NCBI RefSeq assembly: GCF_012935715.1
Contig: NZ_CP052860.1
Location: 6,820,001 to 6,884,000 of the forward strand
Length of the DNA: 64,000 bases
Source of the DNA: Pseudomonas sp. ADAK13
Lineage (GTDB): Bacteria > Pseudomonadota > Gammaproteobacteria > Pseudomonadales > Pseudomonadaceae
Reading direction: 5' to 3'
Positions 47,802 through 56,910 of the stretch are shown in pieces. The notes beneath the pieces are model-generated. The model worked only from the letters and a program-made list of their open reading frames with translations, was not told where the DNA came from and did not search any database. Each line of letters begins with the position of its first letter. Positions within the stretch are counted from its first letter, which is position 1. Made by a program: the position numbers and the translations under genes.

Positions 47802-49949
47802 ATGTCGCTCAGACAGCTGTCCATTCAATGGAAAATTACCCTGCTGGCCGGTCTCTGCCTGTTAGGCATCGTGACCTTGCTGGTGGGTCTGTCGCTGTAC
47901 CGCATGGCGCAGAGTTCCGATCTGGTGAAGGCCTCCAGCATGGAAATGCTCGACGAAGCCGCCCAGGCCCGCATCGAAGCCCAGGGTGAAGTCCAGGCCT
48001 TGGGGATTCGCCAGCAGTTCATGGACGCCTATCAATACGGCCACGGCTTTTCCCGGCAGGTGCTGTTCCTGCGCGAACAGGCCGAGAAACGCTTCCTGGA
48101 TGCCTTCGACCTGCGCGAAGACCTGACTCGCCAGGTCAAAGCCGCGCTGCAAGCCAACCCGGACCTGCTGGGCCTGTCCCTGGTGTTCGAAGCCAACGCA
48201 CTGGATGGCAAGGACGAGTTGTTCGCCAACCAGCCAGAGCTGGGCAGCAACGACAAGGGCCGCTTTGCGCTGTACTGGTCCCAGCCGACCGCAGGCAAGC
48301 TGACCTCAATGTCGCTGCCCGAAAGCGACATGTCCGACACCAGCATCGGACCCAGCGGCGAAAAAGCCAACGCTTGGTTCACGTGCCCGCGCACCACCCT
48401 CAAACCCTGCGTGATCGAGCCGTACTTCTATGTCATCGACGGGCAAAAGGTGCTGATGACCAGCATCGTCTTCCCGCTGATGGTCAACGGCAAAGTCATC
48501 GCGTCGCTGTCGGTAGACATCAACCTCAACAGCCTGCAGGCGGTCAGCCAGGGCGCCAGCCAGAAACTCTACGACGGCCAGACCAGCGTCAGCATCATCA
48601 GCCCGGTGGGCCTGCTGGCCGGATACAGTCCGGACGCTGGCAAACTCAGCCAGCGCCTGGACACCGTCGACACTGCCAACGGCGCGCAGTTGATCAGTTC
48701 GCTGGCGAGCAGTACCCAGACCCGCAGTGTGCGCACCGACCATCAACTCAAGGTGCTGGCACCGTTCCAGCCAATCCCTGACGGCAAACCGTGGGGCGTT
48801 CTGCTGGATGTGCCGGAAAAAGTCCTGGTCGCGCCGGCCGAAGCCCTGAAGGTCAAACTGGACGCCGACAACGCCAAAGGCACCTTGCTGGAACTGAGCC
48901 TGGGCCTGTTGGCCGCGATCGTTGGCCTGTTGCTGGTGTGGCTGATGGCCCGCAGCGTGACGCGTCCGATCCTCGGCGTAGCCCGCATGCTGGAAGACAT
49001 TGCCAGCGGCGAAGGCGACCTGACCCGCCGGCTGGCCTACGACAAGCACGACGAACTCGGTGAGTTGGCAGGCTGGTTCAACCGTTTCCTCGACAAGCTG
49101 CAACCGATCATTGCCCAGGTCAAACGCTCGGTGCAGGACGCCCGTGGCACCGCCGACCAGTCGGCCGCCATTGCCACCGAAACCAGCGCCGGCATGGAGC
49201 AGCAATACCGCCAGGTCGACCAGGTAGCCACCGCCTCCCACGAAATGAGCGCCACCGCCCAGGACGTCGCCCGCAGTGCAGCCCAAGCGGCCCAAGCCGC
49301 CCGCGATGCCGATCAGGCCACCCGCGAAGGCTTGACCGTGATCGACCGCACCACCACCAGCATCGGTCATCTGGCGGCCGATATGAGCACTGCGATGACC
49401 CAGGTTGAAGGGTTGGCGGCCAATAGCGAGAAGATCGGATCGGTGCTGGAAGTGATTCGTGCGATTGCCGAGCAGACCAACCTGCTGGCGTTGAACGCCG
49501 CCATCGAAGCCGCCCGCGCCGGTGAGGCCGGGCGCGGTTTTGCGGTGGTCGCCGACGAAGTGCGCAACCTGGCACGGCGTACCCAGGAATCGGTGGAGGA
49601 AACCCGCCTGGTGATCGAGCAATTGCAAAGCGGCACCCAGGACGTGGTCGGTTCCATGAGCAACAGCCACCGACAGGCCCAGGGCAGCGTCGAACAGGTG
49701 GGCCAGGCGGTGACCGCTCTGCGCCAGATCGGCGATGCGGTGACGGTGATCAGCGACATGAACCTGCAGATCGCCAGCGCCGCCGAAGAGCAAAGCGCGG
49801 TGGCCGAGGAGATCAACAACAATGTGGCGACGATCCGGGATGTGACGGAGTCGTTGTCCGAGCAGGCGAATGAGTCGGCGCGGGTCAGTCAGGCGTTGAA
49901 CAGCCTGGCGAACCAGCAGCAGGGGCTGATGGATCAGTTCAGGGTTTGA
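47802..49949 (+). CDS. Methyl-accepting chemotaxis protein, dCache type (TlpQ-like)
   Basis: 715 residues. TM1 is about 12-32, followed by a ~330-residue double-Cache sensor domain, TM2 near 365-385, HAMP, and the signalling domain with [20 protein letters not shown]. Length and position equal P. aeruginosa TlpQ (PA2654, 714 residues as I recall), which senses histamine and polyamines. P. putida McpU is a related polyamine receptor. Ligand identity here is inferred from that. A sigma-28 promoter precedes it. Confidence 0.9.
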   Translation: MSLRQLSIQWKITLLAGLCLLGIVTLLVGLSLYRMAQSSDLVKASSMEMLDEAAQARIEAQGEVQALGIRQQFMDAYQYGHGFSRQVLFLREQAEKRFLDAFDLREDLTRQVKAALQANPDLLGLSLVFEANALDGKDELFANQPELGSNDKGRFALYWSQPTAGKLTSMSLPESDMSDTSIGPSGEKANAWFTCPRTTLKPCVIEPYFYVIDGQKVLMTSIVFPLMVNGKVIASLSVDINLNSLQAVSQGASQKLYDGQTSVSIISPVGLLAGYSPDAGKLSQRLDTVDTANGAQLISSLASSTQTRSVRTDHQLKVLAPFQPIPDGKPWGVLLDVPEKVLVAPAEALKVKLDADNAKGTLLELSLGLLAAIVGLLLVWLMARSVTRPILGVARMLEDIASGEGDLTRRLAYDKHDELGELAGWFNRFLDKLQPIIAQVKRSVQDARGTADQSAAIATETSAGMEQQYRQVDQVATASHEMSATAQDVARSAAQAAQAARDADQATREGLTVIDRTTTSIGHLAADMSTAMTQVEGLAANSEKIGSVLEVIRAIAEQTNLLALNAAIEAARAGEAGRGFAVVADEVRNLARRTQESVEETRLVIEQLQSGTQDVVGSMSNSHRQAQGSVEQVGQAVTALRQIGDAVTVISDMNLQIASAAEEQSAVAEEINNNVATIRDVTESLSEQANESARVSQALNSLANQQQGLMDQFRV

Positions 49950-49958
49950 TGATACGCC

Positions 49959-49988
49959 GGAGGTGAAGGAACCCGTTCCTTCACCTCC
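49959..49988. terminator. Bidirectional hairpin between the dCache receptor and bqsS
   Basis: Stem of 13 bp or more (GGAGGTGAAGGAA / TTCCTTCACCTCC) with a CCCG loop, lying between convergent genes. No T run. Confidence 0.8.
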
Positions 49989-49991
49989 CGT

Positions 49992-51308
49992 TTAGTGGCG
50001 GCGTGGCAGATCGATTACTACCTTCAGCCCGCCCAGCTCGCTTTCCTGCAACAGCAGCACCCCGCCCCACACGTCGACAATATCCCGCACGATCCCCAGC
50101 CCCAAGCCATGGCCGTCAGTCTGCTCATCCAGCCGGGTGCCTCGGCTGAACACCTGGTCACGCTGGCTTTCGGGAATCCCCGGCCCGTCATCCTCCACGG
50201 CCAACTGGAAGCCTTCCGGGGTTTCGCTGATGCTCAACACAATCTCGGCATCCGCCCATTTGCAGGCGTTGTCCAGCAGGTTGCCCAACAGTTCCAGCAA
50301 GTCCTCGCGGTCCCACGGCAACTGCAAGCCTGGGCGTGCGCGGTAACTCAAATCCAGATGCTCGCCATGGATCATGTTCAAGGTCGCCAGCAACCCCGGC
50401 AATTCTCCATCGCAGTCAAACAAGGCACCGGGCAGCGTCTCGCCGGCCAAACGGGCACGATTGAGTTCGCGGTTAAGTCGTTGCTGCACCTGCTCCAACT
50501 GTTCGCGCAGCAGCTTGCTGAGCTGTGGATGGTCCTTGAGCTGCTCGCTGGACGCCACACTCAGCAATACCGCCAACGGGGTTTTCAAGGCATGGCCGAG
50601 GTTGCCCAGGGCGTTGCGTGAGCGTTTGAGGCTGTCTTCGGTGTGGGCCAGCAAATGGTTGATCTGCGCCACCAGCGGTTCCAGTTCCACCGGTACCTGG
50701 GTGTCCAGTTGCGAGCGCTGGCCTTGTTGCAGTTGGGCGATCTGGTTGCGCGCGGTCTCCAGCGGGCGTAACGCGCGGCGCACGGTGACGCGTTGCAGAA
50801 TCAGGATCAGCAACAGCGCTGCCAGCCCGAGCACCAGGCCAATCTGGCGCATGAGGCGAAAGCTTTCCCTGACCGGGGTGTAGTCCTGGGCCACGCTGAT
50901 GGAAATCGATTGGCCGAAGCGCTTGTAGTCGGAACGCAACACCAGCAGTTGCTGGCCTTCCGGGCCCAATTGCAGGTTGCCCTTGAGCCCGGCCTGGGGC
51001 AGTTGCGGCAGTTCCTGGTCCCATAACGAGCGCGAACGCCAGTGAGTGTCACCAAAGTCGATCCGGAAATAGTGCCCGGAAAACGGCCGCTGATAGGCCG
51101 GTGACAGCCGCTGTTCATCCAGTTGAACCCCTGTGGGCCCGCGCACCAGCGCCACCAGCAGGTTCTCGCTGTCGTTGCGCAAGCCGGATTCCAGGTACCG
51201 TTGCAGGCCCACTTCAAACAGCCACAGGCTGGTCTGCGCCAACACCAGGCCGACGATCACCATCACGCTGATCAATCCCAGGCTCAGGCGCCGCTGGATT
51301 GACCTCAT
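49992..51308 (-). CDS. bqsS: Sensor histidine kinase, BqsS/CarS-like
   Basis: 438 residues. TM helices at about 12-30 and 157-172 enclose a ~125-residue periplasmic sensor. The H-box is [16 protein letters not shown] (His239), the N-box [16 protein letters not shown], and the G-boxes [10 protein letters not shown] and [13 protein letters not shown]. Position and partners match P. aeruginosa PA2656, reported to respond to Fe(II) (BqsS) and Ca2+ (CarS). The RExxE iron motif described for BqsS is not visible in this periplasmic segment (nearest is RESFR at 148-152). It overlaps bqsR by four bases. Confidence 0.87.
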   Translation of the reverse strand: MRSIQRRLSLGLISVMVIVGLVLAQTSLWLFEVGLQRYLESGLRNDSENLLVALVRGPTGVQLDEQRLSPAYQRPFSGHYFRIDFGDTHWRSRSLWDQELPQLPQAGLKGNLQLGPEGQQLLVLRSDYKRFGQSISISVAQDYTPVRESFRLMRQIGLVLGLAALLLILILQRVTVRRALRPLETARNQIAQLQQGQRSQLDTQVPVELEPLVAQINHLLAHTEDSLKRSRNALGNLGHALKTPLAVLLSVASSEQLKDHPQLSKLLREQLEQVQQRLNRELNRARLAGETLPGALFDCDGELPGLLATLNMIHGEHLDLSYRARPGLQLPWDREDLLELLGNLLDNACKWADAEIVLSISETPEGFQLAVEDDGPGIPESQRDQVFSRGTRLDEQTDGHGLGLGIVRDIVDVWGGVLLLQESELGGLKVVIDLPRRH

Positions 51309-51973
51309 GCCGGGCTGGCGCCAAACCGGTAACCCTGGCCGCGCCGGGTCTCGATCACACTGCGGCCCAACTTGCGGCGCAGGTGATTGACGTGGACCTC
51401 CAGCACATTGGAATCACGCTCGGTCTCGCCGTCGTACAAGTGTTCGGCCAAGTGGCTTTTTGAAAGGATTTGCTCGGGGTGCAGCATGAAGTAACGCAAC
51501 AACCGAAACTCGGCGGCGGTCAGCTGGATCTCCTCGCCGTCACGCATCACGCACTGGCGCCCTTCATCCAGGTGCAAGCCGGCGGCCTGCAAGGTGGGCT
51601 GATTGGCCTGGCCATGGGAACGGCGCAGCAAGGCCTGGATACGCAGGTGCAGCTCTTCGGGATGAAACGGTTTGCTCAGGTAATCGTCGGCCCCGGCCTT
51701 GAGGCCTTCGATGCGCTCGGCCCAGGAGTCGCGGGCCGTGAGGATCAGCACCGGCGTGGCCAGGCCAGCGGCACGCCATTGCGTCAACACCTCAAGCCCG
51801 GGCAACCCCGGCAGCCCGAGGTCGAGAATGATCAGGTCATAGGGTTCGCTGCGCCCCTGATACACCGCATCGCGCCCGTCCGCCAGCCAGTCCACGGCAT
51901 AGCCCTGGCGATTGAGCCCGGCCATCAGCTCATCGGCCAGGGGTACGTGGTCTTCCACCAGGAGCAGGCGCAT
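51305..51973 (-). CDS. bqsR: OmpR-family response regulator, BqsR/CarR-like
   Basis: 222 residues. The receiver domain has the acidic pair near residues 7-8 and the phosphoacceptor Asp51 in [11 protein letters not shown]. The C-terminal winged helix has [20 protein letters not shown] and [13 protein letters not shown]. BqsR in P. aeruginosa binds TTAAG-N6-TTAAG; such a site lies upstream of this operon. The start overlaps the PepSY gene stop by one base. Confidence 0.9.
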   Translation of the reverse strand: MRLLLVEDHVPLADELMAGLNRQGYAVDWLADGRDAVYQGRSEPYDLIILDLGLPGLPGLEVLTQWRAAGLATPVLILTARDSWAERIEGLKAGADDYLSKPFHPEELHLRIQALLRRSHGQANQPTLQAAGLHLDEGRQCVMRDGEEIQLTAAEFRLLRYFMLHPEQILSKSHLAEHLYDGETERDSNVLEVHVNHLRRKLGRSVIETRRGQGYRFGASPA

Positions 51974-52296
51974 CAGTCGTCTTCCTTGTCTTTGAGCAGC
52001 TGGCCGGTGTTGGCGTCGAGTTCGATCTCGCGCACCACGCCTTCCACCGTCAACAGTTCGATTTCATAGATATAGCGCACAGGACGATCCTTGTGCTCTT
52101 CAAGCTCGGCGTCGAGCAACTTGGCGCCCGGGTAACGCTCGAACGCGGGCCCCAGCAGGTGCTCGAGCGGCGCGATCACGCCCTTCTGGCGCAGGCGCAA
52201 CGCTTCGTCCTGGCCCAGGTCCCGAGCGGCCAGGCTTGAGCAAAATGCCAGGAGCACCAGCGCCACTTGAACGCTGGTGCGTAGATTTACCTTCAT
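51973..52296 (-). CDS. Exported PepSY-domain protein (second copy)
   Basis: 107 residues with a signal peptide ([15 protein letters not shown]). A single PepSY domain follows ([20 protein letters not shown] ... [11 protein letters not shown]). PepSY proteins modulate periplasmic proteases or bind cations. It starts on the stop of the previous PepSY gene (TAATG), and both contain ARDLGxDEALxLR, so they are tandem paralogues. It corresponds to PA2658 in the bqs operon by position. Confidence 0.88.
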   Translation of the reverse strand: MKVNLRTSVQVALVLLAFCSSLAARDLGQDEALRLRQKGVIAPLEHLLGPAFERYPGAKLLDAELEEHKDRPVRYIYEIELLTVEGVVREIELDANTGQLLKDKEDD

Positions 52297-52604
52297 TACG
52301 TATCCTGATGATCCTTGAGGACGGCCCCGGTGACAGCGTCCAATTCCAGGTCCCACTCAACGCCCTGGGCGTCGCGCAGTTCAACCTGATAAAGGTACTT
52401 GCCGTATTCCTCTTCAAGCTCGGTTTCATGCACGGTGGCGCCGGGATGTTTGGCCAGTGCAATGGCATTGAGCTTCTCGAAAGACACAATGGTACCAGCG
52501 TCGCGCAACTTCAGTGCCTCGTCCGGCCCCAGGTCGCGAGCCTGGGCGACGCCTGCGGTGAGGGCGATGATACTGCTGGCGATCAAGGCTGTGAGGGTTT
52601 TCAT
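52296..52604 (-). CDS. Exported PepSY-domain protein (first copy of the operon)
   Basis: 102 residues. The signal peptide is MKTLTALIASSIIALTAGVA and the mature protein starts near QARDLGPDEALKLRDAG. The PepSY strand pattern is YLYQVELRDAQGVEWDLELD, ending TGAVLKDHQDT. First gene of a four-gene operon with the second PepSY gene, bqsR and bqsS. A longer frame extends upstream to 53816 but is the shadow of the patatin gene. Confidence 0.88.
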   Translation of the reverse strand: MKTLTALIASSIIALTAGVAQARDLGPDEALKLRDAGTIVSFEKLNAIALAKHPGATVHETELEEEYGKYLYQVELRDAQGVEWDLELDAVTGAVLKDHQDT

Positions 52605-52659
52605 GGTGAGTCTCCGTTTCAGGATATTTTGCCTACGGGGCTCACCGTACTGGATCCAA

Positions 52660-52675
52660 CTTAACTGAAACTGAA
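52660..52675 (-). promoter_or_regulatory. BqsR-box-like site
   Basis: On the minus strand TTCAG-TTTCAG-TTAAG: five-base half-sites separated by six bases, matching TTAAG-N6-TTAAG with one mismatch. It lies 56 bases upstream of the first PepSY ATG. Note also the tandem TTCAGT repeat. Confidence 0.6.
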
Positions 52676-52693
52676 TTGCCACCATGGCAATTC
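52673..52693. promoter_or_regulatory. Perfect palindrome between the bqs operon and the patatin gene
   Basis: GAATTGCCA (52673-52681) and TGGCAATTC (52685-52693) around CCA. It overlaps the BqsR-like box by three bases and lies in the divergent promoter region; a TATACT -10 candidate for the patatin gene is at 52731-52736. Confidence 0.55.
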
Positions 52694-52763
52694 TCTGCGA
52701 GACCTTTGCCTGCAACCGGGCAAGATTTTCTATACTGCCCTGCTCGCTGTCGATGAGACCGGT

Positions 52764-53843
52764 ATGACTGCTATCCATATGAAGTTCCCCGCCTTGACCC
52801 TCAAGGCCGGTAAACGCGCTTTCGCACGCATTCGCGAACAGGGGCTTGCGCCTGCGGACGTGGGCATACTTCCCGGCGCCGCGGGTGGCCCAAAAGCCCT
52901 GGGCATCCAGGGCCTGGACTTGGCGCTGTTCGGTGACTGGCTGCCCCGCGCGCCCCGGGAACGCGCACTGATCGGCGCCTCGATCGGCTCCTGGCGGTTT
53001 GCCAGTGCCTGCCTGCCCGACCCGGTGCAAGGCCTGCTCGACCTGGGCCGGCTGTACAACGAACAAACTTTCGCCAAAGGCGTGACGATGGCCGAAGTCA
53101 GCCAGAGCTGCGTGCGCATGCTCGATGACCTGCTGGCCGGCCGTGATGCCCGCGTGCTCGACAACCCGAACTATCGGCTGAATATCATGGTGGTCAAAAG
53201 CCACGGCCTGCTCGCCGACGATCATCGCGGCCGTCTTGGTTTGGGACTGTCCTCGGTGATCGCCGACAACCTGCGGGGCCGCGCGCGATTGTCCCGGCAC
53301 TTCGAACGGCTGATCGTCCACGACCCACGCCAGGCGCCACCGCTGCATGCCCTCAAGGATTTCCCCTCGCGCTTCCTCAATCTGGAACTGGGCAACCTGC
53401 GCCAGGCGCTGCTGGCGTCCGGCTCGATCCCCATGGTGATGCAAGGCGTGCGTGACCTGCCGGGCGCCGGTGCAGGCACTTACCGCGATGGCGGCCTGCT
53501 GGACTACCACCTCGACCTGCCCTATCACGGCGATGACATCGTGCTGTACCCGCACTTCACCGACCGGGTCATCCCCGGCTGGTTCGACAAAGGCTTGCCG
53601 TGGCGCCGTGCCAATCAACAGGGCCTGCAGGATGTACTGCTGCTGGCGCCGTCGAAGGAATACCTGGCCCGCCTGCCCCACGGCAAACTGCCAGACCGCA
53701 GTGACTTCAAGCGCTTCATGGGCGATGACCCGGGCCGCAACAAGTACTGGCAAACCGCAATGAGCGAAAGCCAGCGGCTGGGGGATGAATTCCTGCAGCT
53801 GGCGGATAACGGGCAATTGGGCGAACGCCTGCTGGCTCTCTGA
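52764..53843 (+). CDS. Patatin-like phospholipase
   Basis: 359 residues, no signal peptide. The patatin catalytic dyad is complete: GASIGSW (Ser73) and [12 protein letters not shown] (Asp near residue 240). The oxyanion-hole glycines are in [10 protein letters not shown]. These enzymes are acyl hydrolases of phospholipids. It is divergent from the bqs operon, sharing a 159-base promoter region, which makes common regulation possible. Confidence 0.88.
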   Translation: MTAIHMKFPALTLKAGKRAFARIREQGLAPADVGILPGAAGGPKALGIQGLDLALFGDWLPRAPRERALIGASIGSWRFASACLPDPVQGLLDLGRLYNEQTFAKGVTMAEVSQSCVRMLDDLLAGRDARVLDNPNYRLNIMVVKSHGLLADDHRGRLGLGLSSVIADNLRGRARLSRHFERLIVHDPRQAPPLHALKDFPSRFLNLELGNLRQALLASGSIPMVMQGVRDLPGAGAGTYRDGGLLDYHLDLPYHGDDIVLYPHFTDRVIPGWFDKGLPWRRANQQGLQDVLLLAPSKEYLARLPHGKLPDRSDFKRFMGDDPGRNKYWQTAMSESQRLGDEFLQLADNGQLGERLLAL

Positions 53844-53920
53844 TCAAGCGGTATGCGCGGCAAGGGATCAAGCTGTTAAACTCGCCGCCTGCCAGACACC
53901 TGACCGAGCTGAAAAATACT

Positions 53921-54277
53921 GTGGAAATCTTCAAGGAATTTACATTCGAATCCGCCCACCGCCTGCCCCACGTGCCCGAAGGCCACAAGTGCGGGCGCCT
54001 GCATGGCCATTCGTTCAAGGTGGCGATCCACCTCAGCGGCGACCTCGACCCGCATACCGGCTGGATCCGTGACTTCTCGGAGATCAAGGCGATTTTCAAG
54101 CCGCTCTACGAACGCCTCGACCACAACTACCTCAACGACATCCCGGGCCTTGAGAACCCGACCAGCGAAGTGCTGGCCAAGTGGATCTGGAATGAATTGA
54201 AACCGTTGTTGCCGGAACTCAGCGCGATTCGCATCCATGAGACCTGCACCAGTGGCTGCATTTATCGCGGCGAATGA
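53921..54277 (+). CDS. queD: 6-carboxytetrahydropterin synthase QueD
   Basis: 118 residues. It converts dihydroneopterin triphosphate to 6-carboxytetrahydropterin for queuosine synthesis. Zinc ligands are in [11 protein letters not shown] and [10 protein letters not shown]. The conserved catalytic segment is [18 protein letters not shown] and the end is [13 protein letters not shown]. The start codon is GTG, the only one that gives the typical [13 protein letters not shown] start. Confidence 0.93.
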   Translation: MEIFKEFTFESAHRLPHVPEGHKCGRLHGHSFKVAIHLSGDLDPHTGWIRDFSEIKAIFKPLYERLDHNYLNDIPGLENPTSEVLAKWIWNELKPLLPELSAIRIHETCTSGCIYRGE

Positions 54278-54296
54278 GCCGGTGATGTAGAAAAAC

Positions 54297-54330
54297 CACT
54301 GTGGTGAGGGGCTTGTCCCCTCGCCACAAG
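54297..54330. repeat. Single REP-like palindrome
   Basis: ACTGTGGTGAGGGGCTTGTC then CCCTCGCCACAAGT, a single hairpin of the GTGG(C/T)GAGGGGCTTG family, between queD and the GNAT gene. Confidence 0.8.
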
Positions 54331-54352
54331 TGATTTCTGGAGGCCCACAGCG

Positions 54353-54805
54353 ATGCCACCCCTTATCCGCTCCGCCACCGTTGACGATATCGCCGCCATC
54401 GAGGCCATCGTCCACGCCGCCTACTCCCCTTATATCGAACGCATCGGGCGCAAGCCGGGGCCGATGCTGGATGATTATCGCCAACAGGTCGCTGCTGCAC
54501 GGGTGCACGTGTTGGAAAATGCGGGCCAGGTGCACGGCTTTGTCGTACTGATCCATAACGACGAGTACTTGCTGCTGGATAACCTCGCCGTCGATCCCGA
54601 CACCCAGGGTCTGGGTTACGGGCGCCTATTGCTGGAGTTCACGGAACGCCAGGCCGGGCAAGGTTCCATCCGCCTCTATACCAATGAAGCGATGACTGAA
54701 AACATCGTGCTGTACACCCGCAAAGGGTATGTGGAAACCCACCGCGCCGAAGAAAACGGCCTGCGTCGGGTTTACATGAAAAAAGACCTCACCGCCTCTG
54801 ACTGA
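54353..54805 (+). CDS. GNAT family N-acetyltransferase
   Basis: 150 residues. The acetyl-CoA site is LLLDNLAVDPDTQGLGYGRLL, and the GNAT C-terminal strand is YTRKGYVETHRAEENGLRRV. The substrate is unknown. It lies 10 bases before the Nudix gene and is probably cotranscribed with it. Confidence 0.88.
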   Translation: MPPLIRSATVDDIAAIEAIVHAAYSPYIERIGRKPGPMLDDYRQQVAAARVHVLENAGQVHGFVVLIHNDEYLLLDNLAVDPDTQGLGYGRLLLEFTERQAGQGSIRLYTNEAMTENIVLYTRKGYVETHRAEENGLRRVYMKKDLTASD

Positions 54806-54815
54806 AGGAGCTCCC

Positions 54816-55439
54816 ATGGAAAACACCTGGCTGGCCCAGGCCAAGCGCCTGCAAGCATTGGCCTCCACGGGGCTGCACTTCTGCACCGATGACTTCGAGC
54901 GCGAGCGCCTTGAGGAAATCGCCCAGATCGCCCACAGCATGCTGGCGCAGTTGGGCGACGTGCCGCTGGAGCGTATCACCGGGCTGGTGCCGGACTTTGC
55001 CAAGCGCTATTCGACACCGATGATTGATGTACGGGGTGCGGTGATTGACGGTGACCGGATCCTGTTGGTGCGTGAGTTGACGGATGGTTGCTGGGCGTTG
55101 CCCGGGGGCTATGCGGACATTGGTCTGTCGGCGGCTGAAAACATCATCAAGGAAATCCGCGAAGAGGCCGGGCTGACGGTCACCGCGCGGGCGCTGTACA
55201 GCGTCACCCACAAGGCCAAGGGCTTGTACCGGCCCGATATCCGGGACTTCTACAAACTCTATTTTCTGTGCGAGCGGGTTGATCACGTGGCGCCGGCAGC
55301 CGGTTTCGAAACCACGGAAGTCGGCTTCTTCAGGCTCGATGACCTGCCGCCGCTCTCCCGTGGCCGCACCATTGAAAGCGACCTTGAGGCCGCCTTTGCG
55401 TTTCATCGCGGCGAGACCTCCTACACCCTTTTCGATTGA
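54816..55439 (+). CDS. Nudix hydrolase with N-terminal helical domain
   Basis: 207 residues. A ~60-residue N-terminal domain of the Nudix_hydro_N type (WLAQAKRLQALASTGLHFCT) precedes the Nudix fold. The box is GGYADIGLSAAENIIKEIRE followed by EAGL, complete (Gx5Ex7REUxEExGU). Members of this group hydrolyse nucleotide sugars or ADP-ribose; the substrate is not predicted. Confidence 0.88.
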   Translation: MENTWLAQAKRLQALASTGLHFCTDDFERERLEEIAQIAHSMLAQLGDVPLERITGLVPDFAKRYSTPMIDVRGAVIDGDRILLVRELTDGCWALPGGYADIGLSAAENIIKEIREEAGLTVTARALYSVTHKAKGLYRPDIRDFYKLYFLCERVDHVAPAAGFETTEVGFFRLDDLPPLSRGRTIESDLEAAFAFHRGETSYTLFD

Positions 55440-55541
55440 ATAACGGGTGATCCAATTTGTATCACCCCTGCACCGCTTTCGCGCTTGATTGGGCAGAAAG
55501 ACCAATCCCGCCTGCGCGTTCTCCCTGTTTGGCTATAAATA

Positions 55542-55561
55542 CTGTGCAACCTGCACAGTGC
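55542..55561. promoter_or_regulatory. Overlapping dyads upstream of the codB promoter
   Basis: CTGTGCA-ACC-TGCACAG (55542-55558) overlaps GCAC-A-GTGC (55553-55561). They lie 33-49 bases upstream of the sigma-54 -24 element. They could be a site for PucR or an enhancer site (NtrC sites also use GCAC/GTGC half-sites). Confidence 0.5.
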
Positions 55562-55590
55562 TGACCGTGCGCCTGTCACTGCCTGGCAGT

Positions 55591-55606
55591 TGGCACGACG
55601 GGTGCA
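55591..55606 (+). promoter_or_regulatory. Sigma-54 promoter of codB-pucR-codA
   Basis: TGGCACG-ACGG-GTGCA against the consensus TGGCACG-N4-TTGCW: only one base differs and the GG-GC spacing is exact. The predicted start is about 55617, 25 bases before the codB ATG. It indicates control by nitrogen status through an enhancer-binding protein. Confidence 0.82.
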
Positions 55607-55641
55607 ATAGGCCTGCGTCACTCATTCAGGGAGAAAGGCAC

Positions 55642-56910
55642 ATGACGCAGAACGAACCGGGCAATGACTACCCTCTCAGCGAGGTACCCATGCATGCCCG
55701 CAAAGGCCTGGCCTCAACCGCCATGGTGCTGTTGGGCTTTACCTTTTTTACCGCCACCATGTTCGCCGGCGGCAAATTGGGAGTGGCCTTCAGCTTCACC
55801 CAAATGCTCGGCGTCGTGGCCCTGGGTAACCTGTTGTTGGGTATCTACGCCGCAGGGCTGGGTTACATCGCGTTCAAGAGCGGTTTGAATTCAGTACTCA
55901 TGGGGCGCTTCTGCTTTGGCGAAGTGGGCAGCAAGCTGAGCGACTTGATCCTCGGCTTCACCCAGATCGGCTGGTACGCCTGGGGCACGGCCACCGCAGC
56001 GGTGGTGCTGGGCAAGTACTTCGAGTTGAGCCAAGGCAGCGTCCTCGGGTTGATGGTGCTGTTCGGCATGGTGTTCTGCGCGACGGCCTACGTGGGGTAT
56101 CGCGGGTTGGAGATTCTGTCCTACATCGCCGTGCCGGCCATGGGCATTTTGCTGTTTCTGTCGATGTGGGTGGCCACCGTCAAGGTCGGCGGGCTCGATG
56201 GACTGCTGGCGGTGGTGCCGACCGGCGAGCTGGATCTGTCCACCGCCATCACCCTGGTGTTTGGCACCTTTGTCAGCGGCGCGACCCAGGCCACCAACTG
56301 GACGCGGTTCTCACGCTCAGCCAAGGTCGCGGTGCTGGCCAGCCTGATCGGCTTCTTTATCGGCAACGGCCTGATGGTACTGATCGGGGCCTACGGCGCC
56401 ATCGTCTACCAGCAACCGGACGTAGTCGAAGTGTTGCTGCTGCAAGGTTTTGCCATGGCCGCCATGGCCATGCTGCTCCTGAACATCTGGAGCACCCAGG
56501 ACAACACCATCTATAACTTCGCCGTCGCCGGCTGCAACCTGCTGCGCACCAAACGCCGCAAAACGGTGACCCTGGCCGGCGCGGTGATCGGTACGCTGCT
56601 GGCATTGCTGGGCATGTACGACATGCTCGTGCCCTACCTGATCCTGCTGGGCACGGTGATTCCGCCGATTGGCGGGGTGATCATGGCAGACTTCTTCTAT
56701 CGCTATCGCGGCCACTACCCGCGCCTGGCCGAGACGCGCCTGCCGGCATTCAACTGGCCTGGGCTGATCGCCTACGCCGTGGGTACGGTTCTGGCCTTTC
56801 ACTCCCCATGGGTGGCGCCGTTGGTGGGGATTGTGGCTGCGTCACTGACTTACATCGTATTGACCAGCGTGCTACGGGTACGGGCACCTTTGGCTGACGT
56901 GCGGGCATGA
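55642..56910 (+). CDS. codB: Cytosine permease (NCS1 family)
   Basis: 422 residues, about 12 membrane helices. It imports cytosine with protons. NCS1 features are the N-terminal MHARKGLASTAMVLLGFTFF with the following GGKLGVAFSF and the GATQATNWTRFSRSA loop. The start is the ATG at 55642 (after GGGAGAAAGG); the open frame upstream covers the promoter. It overlaps pucR (ATGA). The neighbour codA supports cytosine as substrate. Confidence 0.9.
   Translation: MTQNEPGNDYPLSEVPMHARKGLASTAMVLLGFTFFTATMFAGGKLGVAFSFTQMLGVVALGNLLLGIYAAGLGYIAFKSGLNSVLMGRFCFGEVGSKLSDLILGFTQIGWYAWGTATAAVVLGKYFELSQGSVLGLMVLFGMVFCATAYVGYRGLEILSYIAVPAMGILLFLSMWVATVKVGGLDGLLAVVPTGELDLSTAITLVFGTFVSGATQATNWTRFSRSAKVAVLASLIGFFIGNGLMVLIGAYGAIVYQQPDVVEVLLLQGFAMAAMAMLLLNIWSTQDNTIYNFAVAGCNLLRTKRRKTVTLAGAVIGTLLALLGMYDMLVPYLILLGTVIPPIGGVIMADFFYRYRGHYPRLAETRLPAFNWPGLIAYAVGTVLAFHSPWVAPLVGIVAASLTYIVLTSVLRVRAPLADVRA

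Noticed and set aside
52605-53816. N-terminal 400-residue extension of the first PepSY protein
   Set aside because: It is the antisense of the patatin-like gene; the PepSY protein has its own signal peptide start at 52604.
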